Assembly (NCBI RefSeq): GCF_025118155.1
Contig: NW_026251393.1
Location: 248,001 to 312,000, forward strand
From: Cokeromyces recurvatus
Lineage: Eukaryota > Mucoromycota > Mucoromycetes > Mucorales > Mucoraceae
Length of the DNA: 64,000 bases
Direction of reading: 5' to 3'
In this document: in pieces, positions 36,783 to 48,516 of the stretch
Layout of the letters: every line of letters starts with the position of its first letter
Position numbering within the stretch: position 1 is the first letter of the stretch
Program-made: the position numbers and the translations under genes
The notes under the pieces: generated by a model
Database searches by the model: none
Told to the model about the DNA's origin: nothing
What the model saw: the letters and a program-made list of their open reading frames with translations, nothing else

Positions 36783-38605
36783 ATGCAACAACAACAACAA
36801 CAACAACAACAGGCAACTATCATTACACCAGCTATTCAGATTAAAAAAAGACCTGCTGAAAATGATTCAATAACAAAACACATCAAGTAAGATTTAACGA
36901 TTTTATCTTTTTTTTTTTTTTCATTATTAATCTAAAATTATTATAAAAAGAAAAAAGAGGCCTATAGATCGTAATGCCTTACCAAAGGTAATATACATGT
37001 ATAGATTTATATACTAGAGCTTTTTTTTATTATTATTATTATTAATTCTATTCTTAGATTGATGCATATATACCAGAATCAAAACTATATACGGAATTAT
37101 GTGAACTTGAAAAAAATCTGGATAAAGCCATCATGAGAAAACGATTAGATGTTCAAGAGGCTTTAGGAAAACCAACTAAAGTAAGTAAAATAAAAGAAAG
37201 AAAAAGAATACAAGATAACACCATTTATGTTATCAAAATATAGGTACGTCGAACATTACGTATATTTTTATCTAATACAGCTGCCGATCAGTCAAGTCAA
37301 TTAGAAGAAGGCAATAATTTTGAAAATAATGATAATAATGCACCTTCCTGGACTTTAAGAATTGAAGGAAGATTACTAGATGTATGCTATCAAACTATAC
37401 ATGTATATATAAGATTGATTATAATAATTAACACATGACTGATAATAGCCCTTGATACCTACAAAAAAAGCACAACCAGTTCAAAAATTTACATCCTTTT
37501 TTAAATCCATTATTGTCGAGCTTGAACGAGACCCTGATATGTTTCCAGAAGGCAATATTATTGAAGTAAGTATACTATTTTGTTAAAATGAATAAATAAA
37601 TAGGCTATTCATATACATCATGTTATAGTGGCATAAACAAGCTTCATCTTCTGATTTTGATGGTATTGAAGTAAAAAGAAAAGGAGATACTAATATTAAA
37701 GCACGGGTTATTCTTGTCCCTGATTATAATCCACAAAAATATAAGGTGAATTCACCTCTTGTTGAATTGATTAACGTAAAATTAGCTACAAAGCCACACA
37801 TCATTCTTGAATTATGCAATTATATAAAGGTAAAAGGAAAAGGAAAAAAAAGAGATGGGGATTTATTTACACTTCTTCATTATCCATGTCTTTAGTTGAA
37901 TAAACTATTCGATGAACAGGACAAGAGAATGATTAAGAGTGATGCCAAGCTTAAAAACCTTTTAGATAAAGACACATTCCAACTTTCTGAATTACCAACA
38001 TTAATTCATCGATATTTAACAGTCCCAGATCCAATCGTATTAGAATATACAATTTGTGTTGATAAACAATTTACACAATCACCTACAGCTTATGATATGG
38101 ATGTAGAATTAGATAATGTCTTGAAACAAAAAATGATGAATACAGTAGCTTCAACTCAATCCCAAAAAGAAGTGTTAGCTTTAGATGATAAAATTATACA
38201 ATGTGTACAAAGTATCAATAATTCAAAAGTGAAGCGAGATTTCCTAATTCAATTTACCACCAATCCCATCAAGTTTATTAACAAATGGATTACAAGTCAA
38301 GCAAGAGAATTAGAAGTAAGAAAAGAGAAGAGAATGTTATGTATATGTGTAGTTAAATGTAGGCTCAATTTTCTTTTTTTTTTTTATTAGATCATTCTGG
38401 GTGAAACAAAGGTAAACTTGGAAGACGTTCGGCAAACAGACTTTTATAAGCAACCTTGGGTAAAGGAAGCTGTATTCCATTATTTAACTTCAAAGGTATA
38501 TACATACATACATATATGCTTGTGTAGAATTGATATTAACAGCTTCTTGTATAGACTCAACAACGTATGCAAGAACTTTTAGCAACTCAAAAACCGCAAA
38601 TTTAA
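36783..38605 (+). CDS. SWI/SNF subunit of the BAF60/Snf12/Ssr3 family (SWIB domain)
   Basis: Chromatin-remodelling complex subunit. Exons: 36783-36886, 36951-36987, 37058-37180, 37244-37381, 37449-37565, 37629-37829, 37896-38315, 38391-38495 and 38555-38605, 431 residues, all eight junctions in frame. It starts with a poly-Gln run of CAA codons, then a basic KKKRPIDRNALPK segment, the BAF60 core (ESKLYTELCELEKNL, VRRTLRIFLSN, WTLRIEGRLLD, FTSFFKSIIVELERD), and a SWIB domain (about 208-290, with VNSPLVELI and ELPTLIHRYLTVPDP), then DFLIQFTTNPIKFINKWI and YKQPWVKEAVFHYL typical of the family. Exon 2 is only 37 bp. Its stop codon is 11 bp from the stop of the convergent zinc-finger gene. Confidence 0.94.
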
Positions 38606-38616
38606 ATATTTATTAT

Positions 38617-39114
38617 TTATGACATTTTAAGAATATCTTTAAATAAAGCAGTAATGTCATTCATTTGTTTAAAAATAGTATTCACTGTCTTTTGTTCAAA
38701 ACGATCACCCGTATAAACAAAGGGAACTTCATTCGTATGATCATGTGTATCATATTCTTGATTATTATATCTTGATGGAGTATGTTTCACTTTAACATGT
38801 TCTATTAAATTATACAAGTTGTCAGTATGATACCAACAACTTGTACAAGCATACTGTTGTTCATCCCAATGCATCTTCATATTAGTTTGATAATCATATA
38901 TATCATTCTTAGGTCGACGAACACTTTTACGACGACTAGGAAGATAATAGCCATGCTCTTCCCTTACGTGATTAATAGTTCTAGCAGCTACACCATAAGC
39001 AACGTAGTTATTATTATTATGTCCACTACAACATATATAACATGGATAAACCAAATGCAAAACCGTTTTCTTTCTTGGTGGGTTATTTTCATCTACCTTA
39101 TTTGTTCCTACCAT
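38617..39114 (-). CDS. Small two-zinc-finger protein, copy A (unknown function)
   Basis: Single-exon gene, 165 residues, not recognised as a named family. Two C2H2-like fingers: Cys25, Cys28, His49, His54 and Cys90, Cys93, His106, His111. Between them is a basic linker RRKSVRRPK-D. The second finger contains CTSCWYH. The C-terminus is a short amphipathic helix (TIFKQMNDITALFKDIL). The downstream copy B on the same strand has the same plan, 240 bp away, so the pair is a tandem duplication. Nuclear nucleic-acid binding is a fair guess from fingers plus basic linker, but there is no direct evidence. It faces BAF60 tail to tail with an 11-bp gap. Confidence 0.75.
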   Translation of the reverse strand: MVGTNKVDENNPPRKKTVLHLVYPCYICCSGHNNNNYVAYGVAARTINHVREEHGYYLPSRRKSVRRPKNDIYDYQTNMKMHWDEQQYACTSCWYHTDNLYNLIEHVKVKHTPSRYNNQEYDTHDHTNEVPFVYTGDRFEQKTVNTIFKQMNDITALFKDILKMS

Positions 39115-39354
39115 ATTACAAGCAAGAATAAGAATAAAGAGAAAGAAAGAAAGAATAGTAAAAGAAAAGGAGTATAGAAGGAAAGACGTGTGGTTTATAT
39201 TACTTTTTTTTTTCTTTTGTAGTCAATCAGTATGTAAATTGTTGTCCTTGTATACACAATTATGTCTGACCCTACCCCCACCCAATAAAAATAAAAGCGT
39301 ATATATTAAGGATTACACTTTATTTGACAACATTGACTTGTTTCAAAAAAAAAA

Positions 39355-39942
39355 CTATTTTGTCATTACTTTATCAGTAAAAAGCCTTTTAAAATTGGCA
39401 ACTAAATCATCTACAAGACCTAATAGTTCTTTTTGTTTAGCAGAGGAGTCAAGATGATTATTATCTTGCTTATCCATATTTATCTGATGATGAGCTTCCA
39501 TATTTATCTGATGATGATCTTTCATATCTCGGTAATTATCATGATAATCATGAGCAGGGTTAAATTCATCATAATGATTATTATCATAATAACGGTGTTG
39601 ATACATGATTGGTTCAGGAGCATCTATGATAGTGGGTTTATTAGTTACTTGGTTATCCACATGTTCATTTTTGATATGTTCTGCTATAGTTTGATAATTA
39701 GGCTCGCAATGGAACCAACAAGTGGGACAACCAAAATGAATAACATAATTTGTATTAGCTTCCTTCTTTTTCTTGAATTCATATTTAACATCTTTCGGTC
39801 TATTTTTACCAGGTTTTCTACGTTCGATTTGAATACTATGGAATTTTTCTAGATGTTTAATCAGAACAGGTGCAGTACTTAGTCTTTCATTACATACATG
39901 GCAATGATATTCTATGAAAACTGGAATTGGTTGTGGCATCAT
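39355..39942 (-). CDS. Small two-zinc-finger protein, copy B (paralogue of copy A)
   Basis: Single-exon gene, 195 residues. Fingers: Cys14, Cys17, His30, His35 (YHCHVCNERL) and Cys72, Cys75, His89, His94 (CPTCWFH). The basic linker RRKPGKNRPKD lines up with copy A, and the distance between the two fingers is nearly identical (36 and 35 residues). A His/Asp/Asn/Tyr-rich tail with the repeated unit DHHQINM / AHHQINM precedes a C-terminal helix (LVDDLVANFKRLFTDKVM) like that of copy A. Shared start-to-end architecture, orientation and adjacency show common origin. Function unknown; start set at the first of two adjacent Met codons. Confidence 0.75.
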   Translation of the reverse strand: MMPQPIPVFIEYHCHVCNERLSTAPVLIKHLEKFHSIQIERRKPGKNRPKDVKYEFKKKKEANTNYVIHFGCPTCWFHCEPNYQTIAEHIKNEHVDNQVTNKPTIIDAPEPIMYQHRYYDNNHYDEFNPAHDYHDNYRDMKDHHQINMEAHHQINMDKQDNNHLDSSAKQKELLGLVDDLVANFKRLFTDKVMTK

Positions 39943-40451
39943 ATATGTGTATATTTTTTTTTTCTAAAAGAAAAAACAAAAAAAAAAAAAGAGTGGAGAT
40001 AAATGGATAGTAACAGTCTATTTATTCATAAGATAAAAAGTCGTCAATACATGTTTAATAACAAAGAACTTGGGTTTAATTTAAACACTCATTGTTGTCA
40101 TGCTACTTGAAATATTAGCAAGTGGTTATTATCATTTATTTAGATAAATAAATAAACATCATACGTATTTACAATATTGACACTGTCTTATCTCTCAACG
40201 CCCCCTCTTTTTTTTTTTTTTTCTTATTTATTAATAGTAGCGCTATATAAACATGTATATATTTTAACTTTTACTGCTAAACTTGTATTTGTCCTGAGCG
40301 TGTTGTGCGTATTTTATTATTATTCAAGTTCATTATTTAAAAAAAAAGAAAAAAAAACACAACATGGAAAACTGATCATCTCTAAAATAATACCCAAACC
40401 CTACAAAAGCTCTCTTTTATAATTAACCTCACTCATTTTAATACAAACATA

Positions 40452-40455
<4 letters not shown>

Positions 40456-40489
<34 letters not shown>
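40456..40489. repeat. (CA)17 dinucleotide microsatellite
   Basis: Uninterrupted CA repeat between the zinc-finger pair and GAPDH; Z-DNA-prone by composition. Confidence 0.95.
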
Positions 40490-40490
<1 letters not shown>

Positions 40491-42415
40491 CTTTTTTAAC
40501 ACACACCCCTTTTTTTTCTTATTCGGTATTATTATCAACATGACTTACAATCGAGTATTATAAGCTTACATTCAGGTACCATATATAAAATAGTCTTTTT
40601 TTTTTATTAAAATTTCGTCTATTATGTAACTCTTTATCCTCCCCCACATTTTATACTATTTGTGCATAAAAAAAAAAGACATACTTGTACTTGTTTACAT
40701 TCATTTCAAATGTTATTTTTCATATTTTCATACTGATTCAGTCTATGCTTCTCTTTAGGAATTGAAATAAAAAGAAAGAGAAAGAAAGAAAGAAAGAGAG
40801 AGAGATAAAATAAAAAAGGGAAATCTATAATGATCTATAATTTACATACACACATGTTATCCGATAAGTTTGATTGTTTCGATAATAAAATGTTATTATC
40901 TTTTTTCCTTTCACTTTATCCAAGTGGAGAAATTGTCTCTCTTTTTTTTTAAATCGGAGCATTTATTGATAAATAAATAAAAAAAAATGCGTAAATGCGA
41001 AACCATTTGATAAAGTTAGAATTTTCTAGTAAAAAAAAAAAATATATATGAAAAAACATGAAAAATGAAAAAGAAGACGCGAAAATAATTAAAGTAAATA
41101 TGATTCATTGTTATACAATTTGAATACACAAAAGAGAGAGAGAGAGAGATCAACAAGATATTTGTATTCAACGCTTATTGTAAATACTACTTTACAAACA
41201 ATACCTTTTTTTTTTCTGTGCTAAAACTGGAAATAGATCTTAATGAAAAGATTTAAGACAAATATAACAAAAGAAATAGTACTATTTTACGTACACTCAA
41301 CAAAATATACTTACCATTTATAAACTCTATTTTAATTAGGATAGATTAATATTTATTTATTTATTTATTTATTTATTTTTTTTTTACTGCTTCATTCTTT
41401 CGTAATAGGTTGACTTGTATGCTGTTATAATAGTAATTATTAGGGTAAATTAATCTTCCTTTAATCTTTTTAATCATTTGGATCCCGAAGATCTGCAAAA
41501 TAAAAACAAAAAAAAGGCTATACTCAAATCGATGAATTACTTTCATTATAACACTTGTTAAGAATTTTTCCATAATAAAATGAAAAACATGATAAAAAAA
41601 GAAAAAAAGAAAAAAATAAAATAAAATAAAAAAAAAGATATCAAGAAAGTAAATAAAAAATAAGGGCAACTATTTAAATAAACCCATTTATGCTATTAAA
41701 GTAACACGAAAGCATTCACATATATAATGATAAGAAAAACGTCATTCAAAACCCTTGATGTCCAAATATTCACACGTGTATAAAAATTATAGGCATTAAC
41801 GACATAACTAAACGCAGAAAATAATAATAAGACGAATCTTAATATTATGCGCAGCATCACTACTTCAATATATTAAAAAAATATAATATGAATCATTTAG
41901 CAGAGTCTAATTTTTTTTTTTTTCTTTTTCGAATTAAAAGTGTCACAAATTCTAATAATATCTTATCAGATATGTGTGTTCGTTTGAAAAAAAAAACAAA
42001 AACAAAAACAAATGTCTTTTTCCTTCAAAAGAAAGGAGAAATAAATAAATATATTCTTTAGTGTAAATTACAACAGTGTACTACGTTATTTATTTATTTT
42101 TTATGCATCTTGACTATATTAAACATAAATTGATTTAAATAAAAATAACCAAGCTCTTACTTTTGGTGAAAGCAAATAATAGCTATTGAGTATGACACGT
42201 TATCAAAAATTATCTGTCTATTTTATAAAAATTTATGTCTTACTGAGTCAATATATAATACTAAAAAAAATCGATATCAGGTCACAATTTTAATTTTTAT
42301 TGGATCAGAGTCCGATTTTATGGTAGAAAAAAAAAAAAAAGGGCTAAACGCGCCGTACCAAAAAAAAAAAAAAGTATACCCATGAAGTTTGAGACATTGA
42401 GAAAAAAAAAAAAGT

Positions 42416-42423
42416 TATATAAA
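42416..42423 (+). promoter_or_regulatory. TATA box of GAPDH
   Basis: TATATAAA about 95 bp before the start codon, followed by a pyrimidine-rich stretch (42454-42482), the usual layout of strong fungal promoters. Position is seen; use is inferred. Confidence 0.45.
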
Positions 42424-42505
42424 CCTTACAAATTTTTTGTCACTTGTGAAAGTTTTCTTTTTTTTTTTTCTTTTTTTTTTCTTTACAAATATATTTCATA
42501 TTTAG

Positions 42506-43606
<1,101 letters not shown>

Positions 43607-43672
43607 ATCATTTAACTTCATCTTATTAATGTCTTTTTTGCATTTCATTAATTATTTTTTTATTTCATTCTA

Positions 43673-43736
43673 AATAAACATTTCATATAAAAGAAAAAGT
43701 GAAGCACTTTAAAAATAAAATAAAGTCTTCACTTTT
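43673..43736 (+). terminator. GAPDH 3' end: AATAAA and a 16-bp hairpin
   Basis: AATAAA at 43673-43678 lies 66 bases after the stop. Just after it, AAAAGTGAAG (43695-43704) and ACTTTA (43706-43711) pair with TAAAGT (43721-43726) and CTTCACTTTT (43727-43736), a 16-bp stem with one bulged C and a 9-base loop. The polyadenylation role is inferred; the hairpin is directly visible. Confidence 0.5.
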
Positions 43737-44399
43737 GTTATTGTAATATAAAAAACAAAAGTCCATCGTTTTTTTTATTTTATTTTTTTTTGCATGATGT
43801 TTATCTTTTTAATGTTTAACAGGATTCAATAGTTATGTCATGTTTAGGCAATAACATTTTTTTTTTTGATAGTGGCAGACATACAATATTCAATCGAGGA
43901 GGAGAGTTATGGGTGGCGATATAAGCAACTATTATTATTCATTTTTTTTTTATCTCTTAGATCTTTTTTATTTATTTTTTTAATCACGTAAAAGTATATC
44001 GCAGGAAATCTTTTAATTTTTTTTTGTGTAGCACTGTGCAACAAATGTTTGAGATTAAAATGATATTATATCTTTTTTATCTATGATGTTGTAATCCAAT
44101 TTCGGTTGCAAAATAATAATTCAGGTCTTTATGAACTGTTTCAAGTAAATAGAAGCTCATAAAAAGAAAAACATCTGTATTTAATTAAAGTCTATTTTTT
44201 TTTTATTTATTTTAATATTGTGCCAAACACTCTTATTACGGCTTATTAGAAAAAAAAAGGGTTATGAATGAATGAATGATATAATTCCTTTTTTTTTTTT
44301 TTTTTTTTTTTTTTTCGTAGTCTAAACTATTTACGGGAAGAGACTGTAGATAGATAAATGGTCGTGATTCATACAAAGTAAAGTATTGAAATTATTCGA
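43737..44399. other. Non-coding stretch downstream of GAPDH
   Basis: AT-rich with T-runs (a long one at 44289-44315). No gene seen. Confidence 0.5.
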
Positions 44400-44580
44400 C
44401 TAATAACGGCTATCAGATAAAGTAGCTTTACTTGACAATGCTGTTGAATACATACATCATTTCTATAAAAGTCTTTATCCATCCTTACCTCCTGTTCCTA
44501 ATTCTTTCAAGACATTTAATATTCAGAATAATAGATATGTCCCAAAGCAAGTCAGAGCTTTAAAGAAGAACAAAAAAAAA
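44400..44580 (+). pseudogene. Orphan coding relic 1
   Basis: A frame of about 55 residues without Met or intron borders: LSDKVALLDNAVEYIHHFYK, then SLYPSLPPVPNSFKTFNIQ and NNRYVPKQVRALKKN, ending in an A-run. Its composition is protein-like, unlike the spacer around it. The text weakly recalls linker regions before LINE reverse transcriptases, but this is a guess. Another short frame nearby (44806-44916, MMKTTRNKITAYCRKPVDNF and on to AEQAVVDGL) has a similar look once one stop is ignored. Confidence 0.3.
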
Positions 44581-45530
44581 AAAAAAAAGAAATTGTTAAT
44601 TTACTTTATTGAATGATGGTTCCTTGAAGTTAAAGTACTTTCAATTATATATCAATAGCTATAATAAATAGATAACAAATAAGATAAAGACATCATCATT
44701 ATTCCTTGCTATCGTATTTCTAACTCTACTACGCAAATAAATATTTATATCCAAGTAGATGTAAGTGATAGGTCGAATAGTTTATTACATCACATGACTT
44801 TTATAAAATGATGAAGACGACTAGAAATAAAATAACAGCTTATTGTAGAAAGCCTGTCGATAATTTCATTCCTTCTAAAGCAGAACAAGCAGTCGTAGAT
44901 GGGCTGATTATATAAATATTATATATTAGAGATTAATGTCCATTCACGGTTTTATTTAACTTGGTAAATGATGCATTATAGAATAGGTTTAAATCGTAGC
45001 CATACTTCATTGATGTATATATATATGTGTGTGTAACTATATTATTAGCTAATACACCTCTCAAAGACAGCTTCTGATTATCTCTTCCTTCCTTCCTAAT
45101 AACATTAGTGTCCAGTTTTTTTTTTCTTACTAGTGGACACTACTCCTTGTGTAATCATTTAATCTTACATAATGTAGGCATACAATGATGCCAATTCTAC
45201 ATGAATCTATATTATCAATCATGTTGTAATACGCTTCTTCTTAAATTAATTTATAAATTAACTTGGTTTATTTAGAGCTATTATTGTAACTTTTGATAAT
45301 AGATATCCCATTTCCCCCTCTCATTCTCTTTCATATTTTATCAATAAATGTATTCCGATAGAAGAGTCTCTTTCTCTCTTTTCTTTTCTTTATTTTTTTT
45401 AATTAAATCTAAAAATCTATTTTAACCTAATAAATCTGCAAATACACTAAAAAAAAAAAAAAAAAAAAAAAAGGAGAGGGAGTCAACTATCAATAATACA
45501 CGTACAAATGTAACATCTTGAATGATTGAC
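44581..45530. other. Spacer before the ArfGAP gene
   Basis: AT-rich, with the second short relic frame noted above and an A-run (45450-45472) next to the 3' end of the ArfGAP gene. Nothing else recognised. Confidence 0.45.
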
Positions 45531-46836
<1,306 letters not shown>

Positions 46837-47779
46837 ACTTTTGTATAAAAGCTTGAATAAAAAAAAAAATTAAAAAAAAGTAAAAAAAAAAAAAAAATAT
46901 AATAAAATATACGGAAATAAATTAAGTAATGCTATTATAATTTAATATTGTTTATCAGCCAATATAATTTGTTATACATATTTTTGTATTACTCGATCAT
47001 TTAACTCATGCTTTAATTTATCATGTTGATTGATTCCCCCCTCCCCTTTGTTTTTTTTAAACGAATCAAATTAATATTTGTACCTCTTTTTTGGACAAAA
47101 CGAAAAAGGAAATTTAGATAGGAAAATATTAGTTTGTAAACAATTCAGACTCTTTACCTATAATGATTTAACTTTATAACGTTCATAATAATAATAAAAA
47201 ACAACAACATATAAGGTATCGTTAAAGATAATAGTCCTCATTTACATTTCTTCACAGTTGTAATTGATGCAAATAATACATGTATACATATTTTTTTTCT
47301 TTTTTTTATAAGAATAATGTAGGTGAGAGCTATTTTTTTTTAATATAATAGTAGACAAGTGTAAATTATCTAAGGCAAAAGAAAGACAATGATCAAATTA
47401 CTTGTATCTAACATATCTAGAAGAATGTTTGTTATAGATCAGATCTTCATTTTAAATAAGAACTTTGTCAGCCTAACAAGATGTATAACTAAATCATATC
47501 ATAATCTTTTATATACTGATTTCTCTTAACATATGTACAAATCTATCATACGTAAGAAAAGGCTCGATAAGGAGAGATGCAAACGAGTCAGAAAATAGTG
47601 GTAAATAAGATATAATAGATAAAGTGGGAGCCTCCTTCCAATTCATTACATAGAAATAACACGTGTGGATTGTATAAAAGTAGGCCATCCTACTCAAAGA
47701 AAACTGTTTCAAATGTAAATTGTATAAACCAGAGACTGCAGATAATGGTAATATAGATTAAAAAAAGATGATATTAACA
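46837..47779. other. ArfGAP promoter and spacer
   Basis: A-runs lie directly upstream of the ArfGAP start on the plus strand (46859-46897). After that it is ordinary AT-rich DNA. A weak minus-strand frame at 47509-47712 is not convincing. Confidence 0.5.
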
Positions 47780-48150
47780 ACAGTCATAATGAAACTAAAA
47801 TCTTTTTCAAAGTGGATGCGTCAGGCAAGAAGTGTAAGCAAGCTAAATGGGAAGCCAAAAGAAGGAAGGTCAGTGAAGACCTTAATTTAAGATATTCTCA
47901 CTATAAAGGGATGGGATGCAAGTTGTCTCACTCTCCGTAATTCAAAAAAAAAAAAAAAAAAACATTTGCTTTCTAAAATAAATACCTATTGTGCCCATGT
48001 TAGCTATATGTTATATCATTTACCGTCCTTACTTCTATTCTATTCTTTCATAACATCCAAGAATTACTTCAGCCTATATCAGGGACGTCTAAAGAAATCG
48101 CCAATATGCTTATTCATGGAGGTAGCAAGTACAATAAGTAAAAAAAAAAA
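47780..48150 (+). pseudogene. Orphan coding relic 2
   Basis: Two protein-like blocks. First, at about 47800-47940: KIFFKVDASGKKCKQAKWEA, then KRRKVSEDLNLRYSHYKGMG and CKLSHSP before a stop. Second, at about 48060-48150, in another frame: ELLQPISGTSKEIANMLIHG then GSKYNK and a stop. Lys-rich blocks in shifted frames between A-runs suggest an eroded gene, perhaps of a mobile element. I cannot name the family. Confidence 0.3.
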
Positions 48151-48516
48151 GAAAGAAGAATAAGAAAAAAAACAAGCAAAAAAGGAAAGACAGAAGGGTA
48201 AGAAAAAGAGTTTGACAGAACCAAATGAGTGATAAATTTTACTACTGGTTTTAACAATCAGGGTCTATTATTTAATCTTTACAGAGCTTCCCCAGGCAAT
48301 TTTGAATATATAATTATCAGTGTGCTAAATGGGTTTAAATTTTCTTTATAAAAAATAGATAGTAGCAAATCATATGTGACTTGTAATCATCAATTGTGGC
48401 TTACCGACTTTTTAATTCACTTTTTTTAAAAGGAAGTAAAGAAGAATTAATTGATCTCTTGACACATTATAATTCATTTTTATTTTTGTCTTTTTTTTTA
48501 AAAAAAATAGAAACAC
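48151..48516. promoter_or_regulatory. UTP21 promoter region
   Basis: About 365 bp ending in T9-A8 (48491-48507), 9 bp before the start codon. No other element named. Confidence 0.5.

Noticed and set aside
39433..39852. 139-residue hydrophobic ORF antisense to zinc-finger copy B
   Set aside because: Ile/Met-rich translation of the complement of Asp/His/Asn codons; the sense frame has paired Cys and His at conserved spacing.
47509..47712. Minus-strand 67-residue ORF
   Set aside because: Begins at TTG, has no upstream exon or family motif. Kept only as part of a spacer note.
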